From Nonomuraea sp. SYSU D8015 (GTDB taxonomy: Bacteria > Actinomycetota > Actinomycetes > Streptosporangiales > Streptosporangiaceae): a stretch of DNA of 64,000 bases. The position numbers and the translations under genes were made by a program. Positions 53,765 to 62,983 of the stretch are shown here, piece by piece. Numbering within the stretch: the stretch's first letter is position 1; each line of letters begins with the position of its first letter. Below the pieces are notes generated by a model, which was given only the letters and a program-made list of their open reading frames with translations, ran no database searches and was not told the DNA's origin. Where the stretch lies: the NCBI RefSeq assembly GCF_008065375.1, contig NZ_VJYI01000002.1, positions 1,178,001 through 1,242,000 of the forward strand, in the 5' to 3' direction.

Positions 53765-55717
53765 TCAGCTGAGAGGCAGGACCGGCTGGAAGGAGCTTGC
53801 GGCGCTGAAGGTGGCGGTCGCCTGCCGGGGAAGAAGCCATAGCTGACGGTTGCGGTGGAGGACGACCCTGTTCGGGTAGTTGAACGACTCCAGCGTCACC
53901 GATGCGGCGGTCGAGCCCGGACGGGCGTAGAAGGTGGCGTCCTTCTTGAACAAGGAACTGCCGTCCCTGAGGTCGAAACGCAGCCGGAAGTTCTTGTGGC
54001 GCAGGTAACGGCCGTCGGGGCCGATGAATGAGTACCCCTTGGGGTCGGCGAGGCCCGGCACGATGCGCAAGCCGGCGCGCTGCCGGGCTGCGGCCGGGTC
54101 GTCCTCGCGGATGGCGGCTAGCCGGGCGAAGCCGCCGGACGCCTGGATGAACAGTGGAGGTGTCCCGAGCGATCGGAAAGACCGCGTGACGCCTGTGGGC
54201 AGTCCGGCAGGCGCCGCCGGTGCGGACGTGGGCGATGGGGATGCCGTGGCCGGCGGATTTGGCGCGGAGGTCTGGGACGGCACGGGGACGGCCGACGGGG
54301 TGGCGGAAGGTGCCGTGTCCGGATTTTGCTTGACCAGCTTGATCGTGGGATTGCCCGCCGGCACGAAGCTCGCCCAGGCGGACGTGTCGCCGGTGTAGTA
54401 GATGGTCAGCTTTGCGGGGTCGGCTCCCGTGAACGCGGCGGCGTCCTGGGCGGGTGGCTTCTGGCCGAGGTGGAGCGCTCGCAGGCGGGGAGTACGCGCG
54501 AAGACGCGCGGGCCTAGCCTGCTCAGGCTCGGTGCGTAGACCGATTCGAGGCTCGCGTTGCCGGAGATCGAGTCGTGCCAGGCAGTGGTCAGCGCGGGCG
54601 CGTAGAGCTCCTTGAGCGAGGCGAAGTGGACGATGGCGTTCTTGTCCAGCGTCTGCAGGCTCGGCAGCCGCAGCACCTTGACGCCTGTCCCGGCGGCGGC
54701 GTCACCGTTGAGATCGAAGCAGTTGATGCCGATGTAGCGGAGCTTGGGCAGGTTGACGGCTTCCAGCACGTGGCTGTCGTTCAGTCCGTTCCTGCCGATC
54801 GACTCCAGTTCGGGGGCGTTGAAGTAGCGCAGGCGGGAAGCGTCGTCGAACGCGAAGTCGTCGATGGTGCGCACCCGCGGGAGATTGACCTTCGTCAGGT
54901 ACTGGTTCCGGCGGAACGCGTTCGCGCCGATCTCCGTGACGCTGGGCAGATAGAGCACGCTCAGCTTGGCGTACGGCCCGTGTCCGAACGCCATCGCCCC
55001 GACGGTGCGGGCCGCCTTGAAGCTGACCGAGGCGAAGTTGTGGTTGCTGAACGAGCCGGGTTTGATGTCCTGCAGATCGTCCAGCACCAGGTGCCTGACC
55101 CACGATCCCCACCAGCCGTTGTGCCAGAGGTAGGGCGAGCGCCCGCCGCGTGCGATCTGCCCGGCGCAGGCCAGGCCGGAGTCGGGTGTGCATTCGGTGC
55201 CGCCCTGGAGGGATCGCAGGTTGTAGATGTGCAGCCGGTTCAGATTGGTCAACCCGAGCCCGCCCGCGCTCTCGGCGTTGCCGGCCGTCTGCACAGCCAT
55301 CAGGTCGGCGTCGTTGAGCGCGGTCCCGCCGGTGAGGTAGAGCGCGATGCCGGTGCTGCGGGCGAGCTCCGCACGCGCCTTGACGAGTTGCGCCTTCAGG
55401 GGGCGCCGCGAGGCTTGGGACACGTCGTAGGACAGCGTGAACGTGCCGGACGGCAAGGCGTGGTCGCCGGGCTTGGACGGCCGGTAGGTATAGGTCTCCT
55501 TCCTGCTCAGCTCCCCGTCGGAGGAGAAGACGGGGTCGGCTCCCGGATCCGCGCCCGGATCAGGCAGGCCGGTGCCGCCGTGCAGCGCCGCCGGGATGGC
55601 GGTGCGCACGGCGGCGGATGCCGCCGGCCCCGGCGCGCTGCAGACGGCGACCGCCGTAGCCAGCGCGGTGAGAGCCAGATGGCGGGCTGAGGAGTTTGCA
55701 CAACCCTTGTCGCTCAT
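53765..55717 (-). CDS. Secreted BspA-type leucine-rich-repeat protein with C-terminal AbfB (CBM42-like) domain
   Basis: 650 residues. A signal peptide (hydrophobic ALTALATAVAVCSA) is followed by BspA/LRR_5 repeats at about 210-440 (units such as VLYLPSVTEIGANAF, VNLPRVRTIDDFAF). A Pro/Ser/Thr linker (about 475-510) joins an AbfB trefoil with SFIGPDGRYLRHKNF and LESFNYPNRVVLHRN, the arabinose-binding motifs. No catalytic domain is visible. It probably binds arabinan-type polymers or surfaces. The start used is the ATG at 55717; one at 55744 is also in frame. Confidence 0.85.
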   Translation of the reverse strand: MSDKGCANSSARHLALTALATAVAVCSAPGPAASAAVRTAIPAALHGGTGLPDPGADPGADPVFSSDGELSRKETYTYRPSKPGDHALPSGTFTLSYDVSQASRRPLKAQLVKARAELARSTGIALYLTGGTALNDADLMAVQTAGNAESAGGLGLTNLNRLHIYNLRSLQGGTECTPDSGLACAGQIARGGRSPYLWHNGWWGSWVRHLVLDDLQDIKPGSFSNHNFASVSFKAARTVGAMAFGHGPYAKLSVLYLPSVTEIGANAFRRNQYLTKVNLPRVRTIDDFAFDDASRLRYFNAPELESIGRNGLNDSHVLEAVNLPKLRYIGINCFDLNGDAAAGTGVKVLRLPSLQTLDKNAIVHFASLKELYAPALTTAWHDSISGNASLESVYAPSLSRLGPRVFARTPRLRALHLGQKPPAQDAAAFTGADPAKLTIYYTGDTSAWASFVPAGNPTIKLVKQNPDTAPSATPSAVPVPSQTSAPNPPATASPSPTSAPAAPAGLPTGVTRSFRSLGTPPLFIQASGGFARLAAIREDDPAAARQRAGLRIVPGLADPKGYSFIGPDGRYLRHKNFRLRFDLRDGSSLFKKDATFYARPGSTAASVTLESFNYPNRVVLHRNRQLWLLPRQATATFSAASSFQPVLPLS

Positions 55718-56037
55718 TGCTGCCTTACTGCCGTTGCCTCCCATGTGGAGGCGCTCGTGATAGGAGACGGAGGGGACGGGCGCGGATAACAGAAACGTGC
55801 CGGGGTGTTCGCCATTTCATCCGCCGCCGTCAGGACAGCAGGTTCGTCATGACGGTGCCGACGGCGGACGCCAAGCTGCCCGGCATCGCCGTGCAGGACA
55901 CGGCGCCGTACCGACAGTTCCACGCCGAACATAGCCGATCTCTGCCGTGCTCGCCATGATCCTTTGCTGGTGCGGGTTTACTCGGCGGCGGGTTGCGGGG
56001 CCCAAGGGCCGGGGGAGCGACCTCCGGCTCCCGCAAC
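55718..56037. other. Intergenic region without a gene
   Basis: About 320 bases with the promoter side of the LRR gene near 55720-55800. Nothing coding was recognised. Confidence 0.4.
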
Positions 56038-56645
56038 TCAGACCGGTATCGCCTCGGCCGCTTCGGCGCGGGCGGGAAGCGGACGGAGGACCTGGTCCAG
56101 GCCGGCCGGCACACCGCACCACTCGCCGTAGGAGCGGGCCACGACCTTACCGGATCGCAGGTGGATGAAATCCCAGATGCCGTGCAGCAGCCATCCGGCC
56201 CCCAACCACGTAACGGCCCGCCTCAGGGTCGACTGCGGCCCCGGCCAGCGCCGGCGCGCCGAACCCGATCATGCCGATCGCCAGGAACTTGAAGTCGCCG
56301 GACTGGCGCAGGTGCCCGTCGATTACGCCCCAGACCAGCACGACCAGTGCCAGGGCGAGCAGGACAGTGGACGGCGCGACGAGGTCCAGCAGCCGGAGCC
56401 CCGATGATGATGGCCATGCCCACGACGAGCAGCGGCCACGACGGTGCGGGTCGTCGCAGCTTGGCGACGGTGGGGTACAGCAGCGGCAGGGCGAGCAGAA
56501 TCTGCGCGAGGTTCCACACCTCGCTGCCCGGATCGCTGCCGCTGCTCAACGTGAGGAACGGCAGTCCGATGGCGATCGCGGTCGGCCGGCGGTCCTTGAG
56601 CACGTCGGTCCAGCGCCTGGGGGTGGGTGCGGTGTCCGCTGGCAT
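56038..56645 (-). pseudogene. Membrane-protein gene with two frameshifts at G runs
   Basis: The start, WTDVLKDRRPTAIAIGLPFL and LLVVGMAIIIG, continues after about 56400 in a second frame (LLDLVAPSTVLLALALVVLV, then GVIDGHLRQSGDFKFLAIGM) and after about 56210 in a third (GWLLHGIWDFIHLRSGKVVA, SYGEWCGV) to a TGA at 56038. Each shift falls at a run of four or five G (C on the plus strand). The whole would be about 200 residues with five or six helices. Sequencing error is possible. Confidence 0.6.
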
Positions 56646-56849
56646 CGGGTCTCCCTTTATACCGGGGCGAGGTATCTGCGGTCTCCAGGCTCGCCGTCGC
56701 CCGCATGCTTCGAGTCGATCACCCCCAGAGGGGTTCCGTACCTCTGCCGCGCCCCTGATCCGGGAGGGTCCCGCCGCCGACGTCGCGCGGAGACCACGCC
56801 GGTGACGTCCCGGGCGCTCAAAAGCGGTCGATTATTAACATGGTGCGGC

Positions 56850-57680
56850 ATGGAACTGAGCGAGCGGTTCGAATGGCAAGGCCGGGAGATCGCCTGGGGG
56901 CGAGCCGGCGTCGGCCCGGCCGTGGTGTTCTGCCACGGCACGCCTTTCTCGTCGCTGTTGTGGCGGCCTTTCGCCGATGCTCTGAGCCGTGACTTCACCG
57001 TCCACCTGTGGGACATGCCCGGCTACGGCCGTTCCTCCAAACGGGCCGAGCACCCGGTCGATTTCGGCGTGCAGGCCGAGGTCTTCACGGCGCTGCTCGC
57101 GCACTGGGGCCTGAACCGGCCGCACGTGATCGCCCATGACTTCGGCGGGGCCGTGTCTCTGCGTACGCACCTGACCATGGGCGTCGGTTACGCCTCGCTC
57201 ATGCTCGTCGACGTTGTCGCCATCCCGCCCAGCGGTTCACCGTTCTTCAAATTCGTGCAGGCTCATCCCGGCGTGCTGGACCAATTGCCGGCCTATATCC
57301 ATACCGCCATCGTGCGTACGTACATCCAGGGCGCCAGCCATCGCGGTCTGCGTGACGACGATCTCGACTCGCTCGTGCAACCGTGGACGGGGCAGAACGG
57401 CCAGTCCGCCTTCTACCGGCAGATCGCCGACTACGACGAGCGCTTCCTGGAAGAGAATGAGCGGCACCTGGGACGGATCGACATCCCCACACGCATTGTG
57501 TGGGGCGCGCAGGATGCCTGGATTCCCGCCGATATCGCCCAACGACTGCAGGGCCTGATTCCCACGGCTGAACTCTCGCTGGTGGAAGGCGCCGGTCACC
57601 TGATTCACCACGACGCACCCGTCGCGCTGATGAACGAGATCCGCACCTGGCTCAGCCACGTTCGTGACGACACCGGTTGA
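56850..57680 (+). CDS. Alpha/beta hydrolase, haloalkane-dehalogenase-like
   Basis: 276 residues. The nucleophile elbow is AHDFGGAV with Asp97, not Ser, and the oxyanion/halide loop is HGTPFSSLLWRPF, whose Trp38 matches the halide-binding Trp-side motif HGxPxSSxxWR. The His is in GAGHLIHHDAP. This points to the haloalkane dehalogenase/epoxide hydrolase class. The usual Trp after the nucleophile is Phe, so specificity is uncertain. The ATG lies close to a TATTAA-like element; no good ribosome site is seen. Confidence 0.87.
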   Translation: MELSERFEWQGREIAWGRAGVGPAVVFCHGTPFSSLLWRPFADALSRDFTVHLWDMPGYGRSSKRAEHPVDFGVQAEVFTALLAHWGLNRPHVIAHDFGGAVSLRTHLTMGVGYASLMLVDVVAIPPSGSPFFKFVQAHPGVLDQLPAYIHTAIVRTYIQGASHRGLRDDDLDSLVQPWTGQNGQSAFYRQIADYDERFLEENERHLGRIDIPTRIVWGAQDAWIPADIAQRLQGLIPTAELSLVEGAGHLIHHDAPVALMNEIRTWLSHVRDDTG

Positions 57681-58215
57681 CCTCGGCTGTCATCGAGGCG
57701 ACATGCCGCCTGACAGGCGCACCATCCGGATCGCTGCGGCCGCCGCGAGCAGCAGTACCCTCATGAAACGATCGAGCCGTGGGAGGCGTCAGCCGGTGAC
57801 GTCGGCCAGGGATGTGGCGGGGGTTCGTCGCGTTTCTACAAGCCGCGCCTCAGGCAGGCGGGGCACGATGGCCGCCAGATGATCGACGGGATCCGGTTGG
57901 GGGGTAGCTCACATGCGCATACGCGGTCCCCGGCGACGCTTGCTGCGGTATTGCCCGCCCCGGCAGATCGACGTTTGATCACCTGGCTGCGCGTGAGCCG
58001 GCACCCGAAGCCATGGGTGCCGGAGACGGTTCGGCGAAGACCGAAGACCGATCAGAAACTCGCCACACAAGGTCATGTCCCGTCGGATCCGGCGACAACG
58101 TGAGCATCGTATCCGCCCAACCGGCCCGTCTCTTGGTTCGTGGCGTCACCGGCGAAGTGGCGCTGAGTGTCCAGGCATTTCTGGTCGGCTTGAGTTAACG
58201 ATAAAGGAGTCCATC
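57681..58215. other. Non-coding stretch of about 530 bases
   Basis: No gene is supported. Near 57790-57840 one frame reads PVTSARDVAGVRRVSTSRAS, which faintly resembles a LacI helix-turn-helix but lacks everything else. The 3' part carries the promoter of the quinol-monooxygenase-like gene. Confidence 0.4.
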
Positions 58216-58515
58216 GTGGTCATCGAATACGTCCGCTACACCATTCCGGTGGGCCGAGCTGACGAGTTCGAGCAGGCGTACAAGGTGGCGTCGAGCGTGC
58301 TCGACGACGATCCGCACTGCCTGGCTTATGAGATCGCTCGCGGAGTCGAGGAGCCCGAGCATTACACCGTGCGGATCGAATGGGACTCCATCGAGGGGCA
58401 TGAGCAAGGGTTTCGCCGCAGCCCTCGGTTCGGTGAGTTCTTCGCCGCGGTGAAGCCCTTTTTCTCCCACATTGACGAGATGAAGCACTACACCACCAGA
58501 TTCGGGGCCCGATGA
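58216..58515 (+). CDS. Small antibiotic-biosynthesis-monooxygenase (ABM) fold protein
   Basis: 99 residues of the dimeric ferredoxin-like ABM fold: VIEYVRYTIPVGRADEFEQA, LAYEIARGVEEPEHYTVRIE and the C-terminal helix EFFAAVKPFF. Members such as YgiN act on quinols without a cofactor, but many are of unknown activity. AAAGGAG lies seven bases before the GTG at 58216. Confidence 0.88.
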   Translation: MVIEYVRYTIPVGRADEFEQAYKVASSVLDDDPHCLAYEIARGVEEPEHYTVRIEWDSIEGHEQGFRRSPRFGEFFAAVKPFFSHIDEMKHYTTRFGAR

Positions 58516-58617
58516 ACACCGCTGAACTGATATCCAACGTGCTCGGTCTCCCGTGCTCAGCGGCGCGAGAAGTACACGATCCGGACTACCCGCGCACCCG
58601 ACGCCGTTTTCACGGAA

Positions 58618-59640
58618 CTAGAGGGTCTCGCTGAGGACGGTGGCGAGGACGTGGGGGTCCTCGGGACCCAGGTGAGGTGCGGGCACTGAGCGGATGGCGA
58701 AGCGGTTGCGGGGGGTGGCCGCGTCCGCTTCGGCGATCATCCGGTCCTGGAGGGCGAGGGGGATGGCCCGGTCGCGGGTGTAGCGGATGTAGGTGCGCGG
58801 GATACGGCCCCAGGTTGCTGGGATGCCGCGGGCGTCGTTGGTGGGGACGGCGGCCGATTCGTCGGGTTCGAAGGTGTTCAGGGCCGCCAGGAACGCCGCG
58901 TCGCTGTAGTCGGCCGCCAGGGCTGACTTGGCGGCGGCGATGAATTCGGGGTCGGCCGAGCGCCAGTTGGTGCGGCTGACACCGAGATGCTTGGGCGTCT
59001 GGACGGAGGGGATCAGGGGGAGCAGTGTCGAGGCGGCCTGCGGTGTCAAGAAGCAGTCCAGGACGCTGCGGAGCCGGACGCAGCAGAACGCCGACAGGTA
59101 CACCAGCCGTTCGATCAGTTCGGGCACCTGGTTGCCCACGCGGGTAATGGTGGCGCCCCCCATGCTGTGGCCGACCAGGATTACCGGCCCGTTGCGGGCG
59201 ACGCGGCGCACGACGCGCACGACGTGCCGGACGTTGTCGTCCAAGGAGGTGTTGCCCAGGACCGGAGAGGGAGCGGCGGCGAAGGCGGCCAGGTCCTGTG
59301 GGGCCTGGTAAGAGCGCGGGAAGTTGCCGGCTGAGCCGTGACCGGGCAGGTCCACCGCCGTCGCGCGATGACCCGCTTCGGCCAGGGCGGCGACCAGCGG
59401 AGCGAACGAGTAGGCGTTGCCGTTGGCGCCGTGCACGATCACAAAGGTCGGCTGCCTGCCGCGGCCGGTTGGGCGGGCCGCGGCCGGAGGGCTGGAGGCG
59501 GCCGCGGCGAGGGCACTGGTGCCGCCGGTCCCGGTCAGGACTGCGGCCGCCTGCAGCAGATGCCGACGCCCAAGCTGACGCGTAGGTCGCCGCCCGGAAC
59601 GGTCCTCGGTGTGCGGAGTGGTGTTTCCAGGCTCAGGCAC
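58618..59640 (-). CDS. Tat-exported alpha/beta-hydrolase lipase/esterase
   Basis: 340 residues. A twin-arginine signal (LGRRHLLQAAAVLTGTGG) precedes an EstC-type fold: oxyanion loop VIVHGANGNAYSF, nucleophile Ser in LVGHSMGGATI, and the C-terminal His in PAPHLGPEDPHVL. It overlaps the upstream small membrane-protein gene by eight bases, forming an operon under the TetR gene on the other side. Confidence 0.88.
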   Translation of the reverse strand: MPEPGNTTPHTEDRSGRRPTRQLGRRHLLQAAAVLTGTGGTSALAAAASSPPAAARPTGRGRQPTFVIVHGANGNAYSFAPLVAALAEAGHRATAVDLPGHGSAGNFPRSYQAPQDLAAFAAAPSPVLGNTSLDDNVRHVVRVVRRVARNGPVILVGHSMGGATITRVGNQVPELIERLVYLSAFCCVRLRSVLDCFLTPQAASTLLPLIPSVQTPKHLGVSRTNWRSADPEFIAAAKSALAADYSDAAFLAALNTFEPDESAAVPTNDARGIPATWGRIPRTYIRYTRDRAIPLALQDRMIAEADAATPRNRFAIRSVPAPHLGPEDPHVLATVLSETL

Positions 59641-59878
59641 GAGTCCGCCTCCGCAGGTTGTGCCAGGCCAGCGCCCAGGTCAGTAGCACAGCGCCGGCGG
59701 CGCCGAGCAGCAGATCGGTCCATGGCGGCAGGCCGGCGGCGCGGAGCAGGCCGGCCACGCCGAAACTGGTGTCCCACAGCGTCTGGGTGATGGCCGACCC
59801 GAAGCCCTGGACCAACAGGAGTATGCCCAGGATCCAGCGAGCGCTCTGCGCGGCCGGGCTCTGTCGTCGTTGCGTCAT
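59633..59878 (-). CDS. Small two-to-three-helix membrane protein
   Basis: 81 residues with helices around WILGILLLVQGFGSAI and LLLGAAGAVLLTWALAW and an Arg-rich end. It resembles short unannotated proteins that accompany TetR-controlled operons. AGGGGG lies eight bases before the ATG. It is coupled to the lipase gene by overlap. Confidence 0.8.
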   Translation of the reverse strand: MTQRRQSPAAQSARWILGILLLVQGFGSAITQTLWDTSFGVAGLLRAAGLPPWTDLLLGAAGAVLLTWALAWHNLRRRTRA

Positions 59879-59914
59879 GCGGGTGTCCCCCTTTCGATGC
59901 GCACCAGCCGTTCC

Positions 59915-59960
59915 GATGCGCTTGCATCGGAACCTAGCATCGTTTCGATGCAAGCGCATC
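59915..59960. promoter_or_regulatory. Strong TetR operator with perfect 15-base arms
   Basis: GATGCGCTTGCATCG (59915-59929) is exactly complementary to the right arm at 59946-59960, with 16 bases between. Each arm is itself palindromic (GATGC/GCATC), so two repressor dimers may bind. It lies between the divergent TetR gene and the lipase operon. Confidence 0.85.
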
Positions 59961-59975
59961 ACTTAGACTCGAGGC

Positions 59976-60575
59976 GTGCCGAGACAGGTGGACCACGACA
60001 GCCGACGCCGTCAGATCGCGCGGGCGGTCTTCGACCTCATCAGCGAACGCGGCATGGAGGGCGCCACCCTGCGCGACACCGCGGCCCGAGCCGGCGTCTC
60101 CATGGGGGCCGTCCAGCGCTGCTTCTCCACCAAGGAGCAGATGGTCGCCTTCGTGATGGAGTACATGAACCAGCGGATCACCGACCGCGTCCAGGCCGAG
60201 ATCCCCGACACCGCCAATCCCGCTACGGCGATGACGACGCTGGAGCACACGCTCGCCGCGACCCTGGCGCTCGATCAGCCGAGCCGGGCCGAGACCAGGG
60301 TCTGGTTGGCCTTCACCGCACAGGCCGCCATCGATCCCGCGCTTGCCGCCGTCCAAAGCGAGGAGTACGCCGGCCTGGCGAAACTCATCGCTCTACTCAT
60401 CAGCGCGGCGCAGACCCACGGCCATGCCCACCCCGATCTCGACCCCGACCAGGAAGCCGAAGCACTCATCACCCTGACCGACGGGCTGAACATCCAACTG
60501 CTGCTGGGACGACACACCCCCGGCTCCGCCCGTACCGCACTGCACCACCGGCTCAACGGTCTCCGCATCAACTGA
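59976..60575 (+). CDS. TetR-family repressor, BetI-like
   Basis: 199 residues. The HTH MEGATLRDTAARAGVSMGAV, then QRCFSTKEQMV, is followed by a BetI/TetR_C_6-like domain. The GTG at 59976 lies about seven bases after TAGACT, so its mRNA is probably leaderless. It should bind the large operator upstream and control itself and the lipase pair. Confidence 0.92.
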   Translation: MPRQVDHDSRRRQIARAVFDLISERGMEGATLRDTAARAGVSMGAVQRCFSTKEQMVAFVMEYMNQRITDRVQAEIPDTANPATAMTTLEHTLAATLALDQPSRAETRVWLAFTAQAAIDPALAAVQSEEYAGLAKLIALLISAAQTHGHAHPDLDPDQEAEALITLTDGLNIQLLLGRHTPGSARTALHHRLNGLRIN

Positions 60576-60971
60576 ACCATGCAACCCCGCCGGCCAGTAC
60601 CGGCTCAACAGCAGCAAGGGCGAGTGATTGGGCAACGCGAACATGAATCCGCTTCACCAAGGTGGGGCGATGTGTCGTTGGAAGAAAGGGGGCCAGAAGT
60701 CGCGCGTAGAACCAGTCAGGCCACGTTTGCCCTGTTTAGCAGCGAAAATCTGATGCGGTCAGGTAGCCCGAGGGAATCTCACCCCCGGGCTCCCATAGAT
60801 CCGTGCGTAACAGTCTCCCGTTGGGCTGGGGTTTCCCAGCCGAGCGTTTTGCGTCGGCCGTTCAACCGGGCAGCGACGACGGTGAGATGGTCGCGGTGAC
60901 GCCGGTCCGCCTGGCGGCGAATCGGCTGTTAAGGCCGCCCTCCTCAGGGGACGGCCCAAATGAAAGGTCCG
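60576..60971. other. Intergenic region with a possible intron remnant
   Basis: About 395 bases downstream of the TetR gene and past the end of the GH16 gene. It contains the group II intron-like 3' segment listed next; otherwise nothing coding. Confidence 0.45.
60762..60820 (-). mobile_element. Possible 3' end of a group II intron (domains V-VI remnant)
   Basis: Read on the minus strand, ACGCACGGATCT and TGGGAGCCCGGGGGTGAG, followed by ATTCCCTCGGGCTACC, resemble the domain V tail and domain VI hairpin of bacterial group II introns. The hairpin GCCCGGGGGTGAG/ATTCCCTCGGGC pairs well. The 5' half of domain V is poor, and no reverse transcriptase lies nearby, so only a fragment remains. Confidence 0.4.
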
Positions 60972-61862
60972 TCACCAGGCGCGCGTGCGGCCGAACCACA
61001 CATTGCGGGCGCGGAAATAGGTGTCGCCGTCAGGGCCCGGCCGCTGGTCCTCCCAGCCGGGGTCGCCGGGTGCTTCGAGCTCGGAGGCGTAGGAGCCCAT
61101 CTGCAGGTTGATGATGATCGTCTGCGGGACGCCGACCCAGCCGTATCCGGTGTGAGTGCCGACGTAGTTCACCCCGTCCGTGACCTTGCCGAAGTAGTAC
61201 TCGAGCTTGACGTCGTTCCCCTCCTTGTACATCCAGACGCGGTACCTGTACCAGAACTGCGGGTCCCTGACCTCGACCAGCGTGCGCTGGGTCTCCATGT
61301 CCCTGTTCCAGGTGTTGAACTTGTTGGTGGAGTCTCCGACGTATTCGAGGATGTCGCTCTCCGGCGGCCAGGGCGTGCCGTTGGTCCAGAAGGCCGGCCA
61401 GATGCCCGGCCCCGCCTGCACGCTGAACTCGCCCTCGATGTCGTACTCGGGGAACTGGTCGTTGACGATGATCTGCGGCTTGGCGTGGACGGCGCCCGAG
61501 AGATACCACCGCGGGGCGTGCGGTGGGCTGGGGCTGGGCCCCAGCGACTGGGACAGCCGGGTCGCCTTCAGAGTCAGCACGCCTCCGGAGAGCGAGACCT
61601 GACCGGGGTCCATCTTCGCGGCGCCGTTGTGGCTGTCGCCCCAGGGGTAGTTGTAATTCCACTTCGCCTTGAAGGCCGTGAGGCTGTTGAAGGAGGACTT
61701 CTCGACAAGATTTTCCCATGTGGCCTCGCTGCGCCGGGTGCGCCTGGAGGCTAATGGCGCGGCTTGGGCCCCTGTGGGGACGAGGGAGAGCCCCAGGGAC
61801 AGGCCGCCCACGGCCGCCGCCGAGGTCAGGAGCTTACGCCGATTGATCCTATTCTCGGACAC
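60972..61862 (-). CDS. Secreted GH16-like glycoside hydrolase (Tat signal)
   Basis: 296 residues. A twin-arginine-like signal (NRRKLLTSAAAVGGLSLGL) precedes a beta-jelly-roll domain with the GH16 catalytic motif Glu168-x-Asp170-x-x-Glu173 in WPPESDILEY. Substrate-facing Trp residues (GIWPAFWTNGTPW) suit laminarin, lichenan, agarose or another beta-glucan; the target cannot be fixed. AAAGGAAG lies a few bases before the GTG. Confidence 0.85.
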   Translation of the reverse strand: MSENRINRRKLLTSAAAVGGLSLGLSLVPTGAQAAPLASRRTRRSEATWENLVEKSSFNSLTAFKAKWNYNYPWGDSHNGAAKMDPGQVSLSGGVLTLKATRLSQSLGPSPSPPHAPRWYLSGAVHAKPQIIVNDQFPEYDIEGEFSVQAGPGIWPAFWTNGTPWPPESDILEYVGDSTNKFNTWNRDMETQRTLVEVRDPQFWYRYRVWMYKEGNDVKLEYYFGKVTDGVNYVGTHTGYGWVGVPQTIIINLQMGSYASELEAPGDPGWEDQRPGPDGDTYFRARNVWFGRTRAW

Positions 61863-61975
61863 TTGCTTCCTTTACGGGTGAATGATCATTGTCAGGCCGC
61901 AACAGTATGTCGTACGGCCTGATCCACCCGCGACGGGCGAGCGGCGCGCGGGGAAAGAAGAACCGAAGAACCGGC

Positions 61976-62090
61976 TCACCGGCGCGGTCCCAGGCCGGCG
62001 GCGCTCGCGCGGGCCACGGCGGTGACGGTCGCCGACCCCGAGCTCGGCGAAGACGCTCGACACATGCTCGCGCACTGTCTTCTCGCTCAG
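61976..62090 (-). pseudogene. LuxR/NarL-type helix-turn-helix remnant
   Basis: LSEKTVREHVSSVFAELGV matches the recognition helix region of NarL regulators. After a frame change the sequence reads ATVTAVARASAAGLGPRR and stops at 61976-61978, the usual C-terminal end. The receiver and the rest of the HTH are missing. Confidence 0.5.
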
Positions 62091-62184
62091 AAGGTGTCAT
62101 CAACCCCGTAGTGATCTTGCTGTGGATGGGCGCAGATGCACGTCCGTGCCTGTGGGCACGGAGCATGTCCGACAGGATGATCAC

Positions 62185-62784
62185 ATGAGAGTGAAGAATG
62201 GCAGGCGGTGGAATCACAACATCCACTACCACCCCCGCATTCTTGGCGCGGTTCCCGGTGGCGCCAAGCACGCCCTCGACGTCGGCTGCGGCGAGGGCAT
62301 GCTCGCCCGCGAGCTCCGGCAGGCCGTGCCGCATGTCACCGGCATCGACCTCCACGCACCCAGCATCGACCAAGCCCGCGAGTACCCGGACGACATCAAC
62401 TACATCGTCGGCGATTTCCTCACTCATCCCTTCGAGCCCGCCTCGTTCGACCTCATCGCATCCGTGGCCACTTTGCACCACATGGACGCCGCGACCGGGT
62501 TGGCCCGCATGCGGGATCTGCTGCGCCCCGGCGGCGTTCTGGCCGTCGTCGGACTCGCATGGAGCACCATACCCGATCTGCCACGCGACCTTGCCGGCGT
62601 CGTCGTCGGTACCGTCCACCGCGCCGTGAAGGGCATCTGGAAGCATTCGTCCCCCACGGTGTGGCCGCCGCCGGTGACATACGCGCAGATGCGCGCGTTG
62701 GCCGCCGAGATCCTGCCCGGCTCCCAGTACCGCCGCCACCTTCTGTTGCGCTACAGCATCATCTGGCGCAAGCCGCAGGATTGA
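62185..62784 (+). CDS. Class I SAM-dependent methyltransferase
   Basis: 199 residues. Motif I is ALDVGCGEGMLARELR, the acidic loop after strand 2 is VTGIDLHAPS, and motif II/III is SFDLIASVATLHHMD and LLRPGGVLAVVGL. This is the UbiE/Methyltransf_11-like layout acting on small molecules. The ATG at 62185 is preceded by AGGATG; an in-frame ATG lies further upstream without similarity. Confidence 0.9.
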   Translation: MRVKNGRRWNHNIHYHPRILGAVPGGAKHALDVGCGEGMLARELRQAVPHVTGIDLHAPSIDQAREYPDDINYIVGDFLTHPFEPASFDLIASVATLHHMDAATGLARMRDLLRPGGVLAVVGLAWSTIPDLPRDLAGVVVGTVHRAVKGIWKHSSPTVWPPPVTYAQMRALAAEILPGSQYRRHLLLRYSIIWRKPQD

Positions 62785-62983
62785 GCAGGGAGAAATCTCC
62801 TGACCCAGGCTCCGGGCGTGCCGCTCACCTTGCACGTGTGATCATTTCCCATCACAGTGCTGGACACTGAGTGCCCAGGACGACGGCGAGGGCCAGGCGG
62901 TCGGCGTCCTCGGTGCCGGGCGCGTCGTTTCGGCCGGCATCGCGCCGGGTGACGGTGATCGCGGTGCGGTAGCGTCCAGCGTC

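Noticed and set aside
57780..57850. LacI-type helix-turn-helix fragment (PVTSARDVAGVRRVSTS)
   Set aside because: Similarity covers fewer than 20 residues, with no flanking sensor domain in any frame. Too weak to call even a pseudogene.
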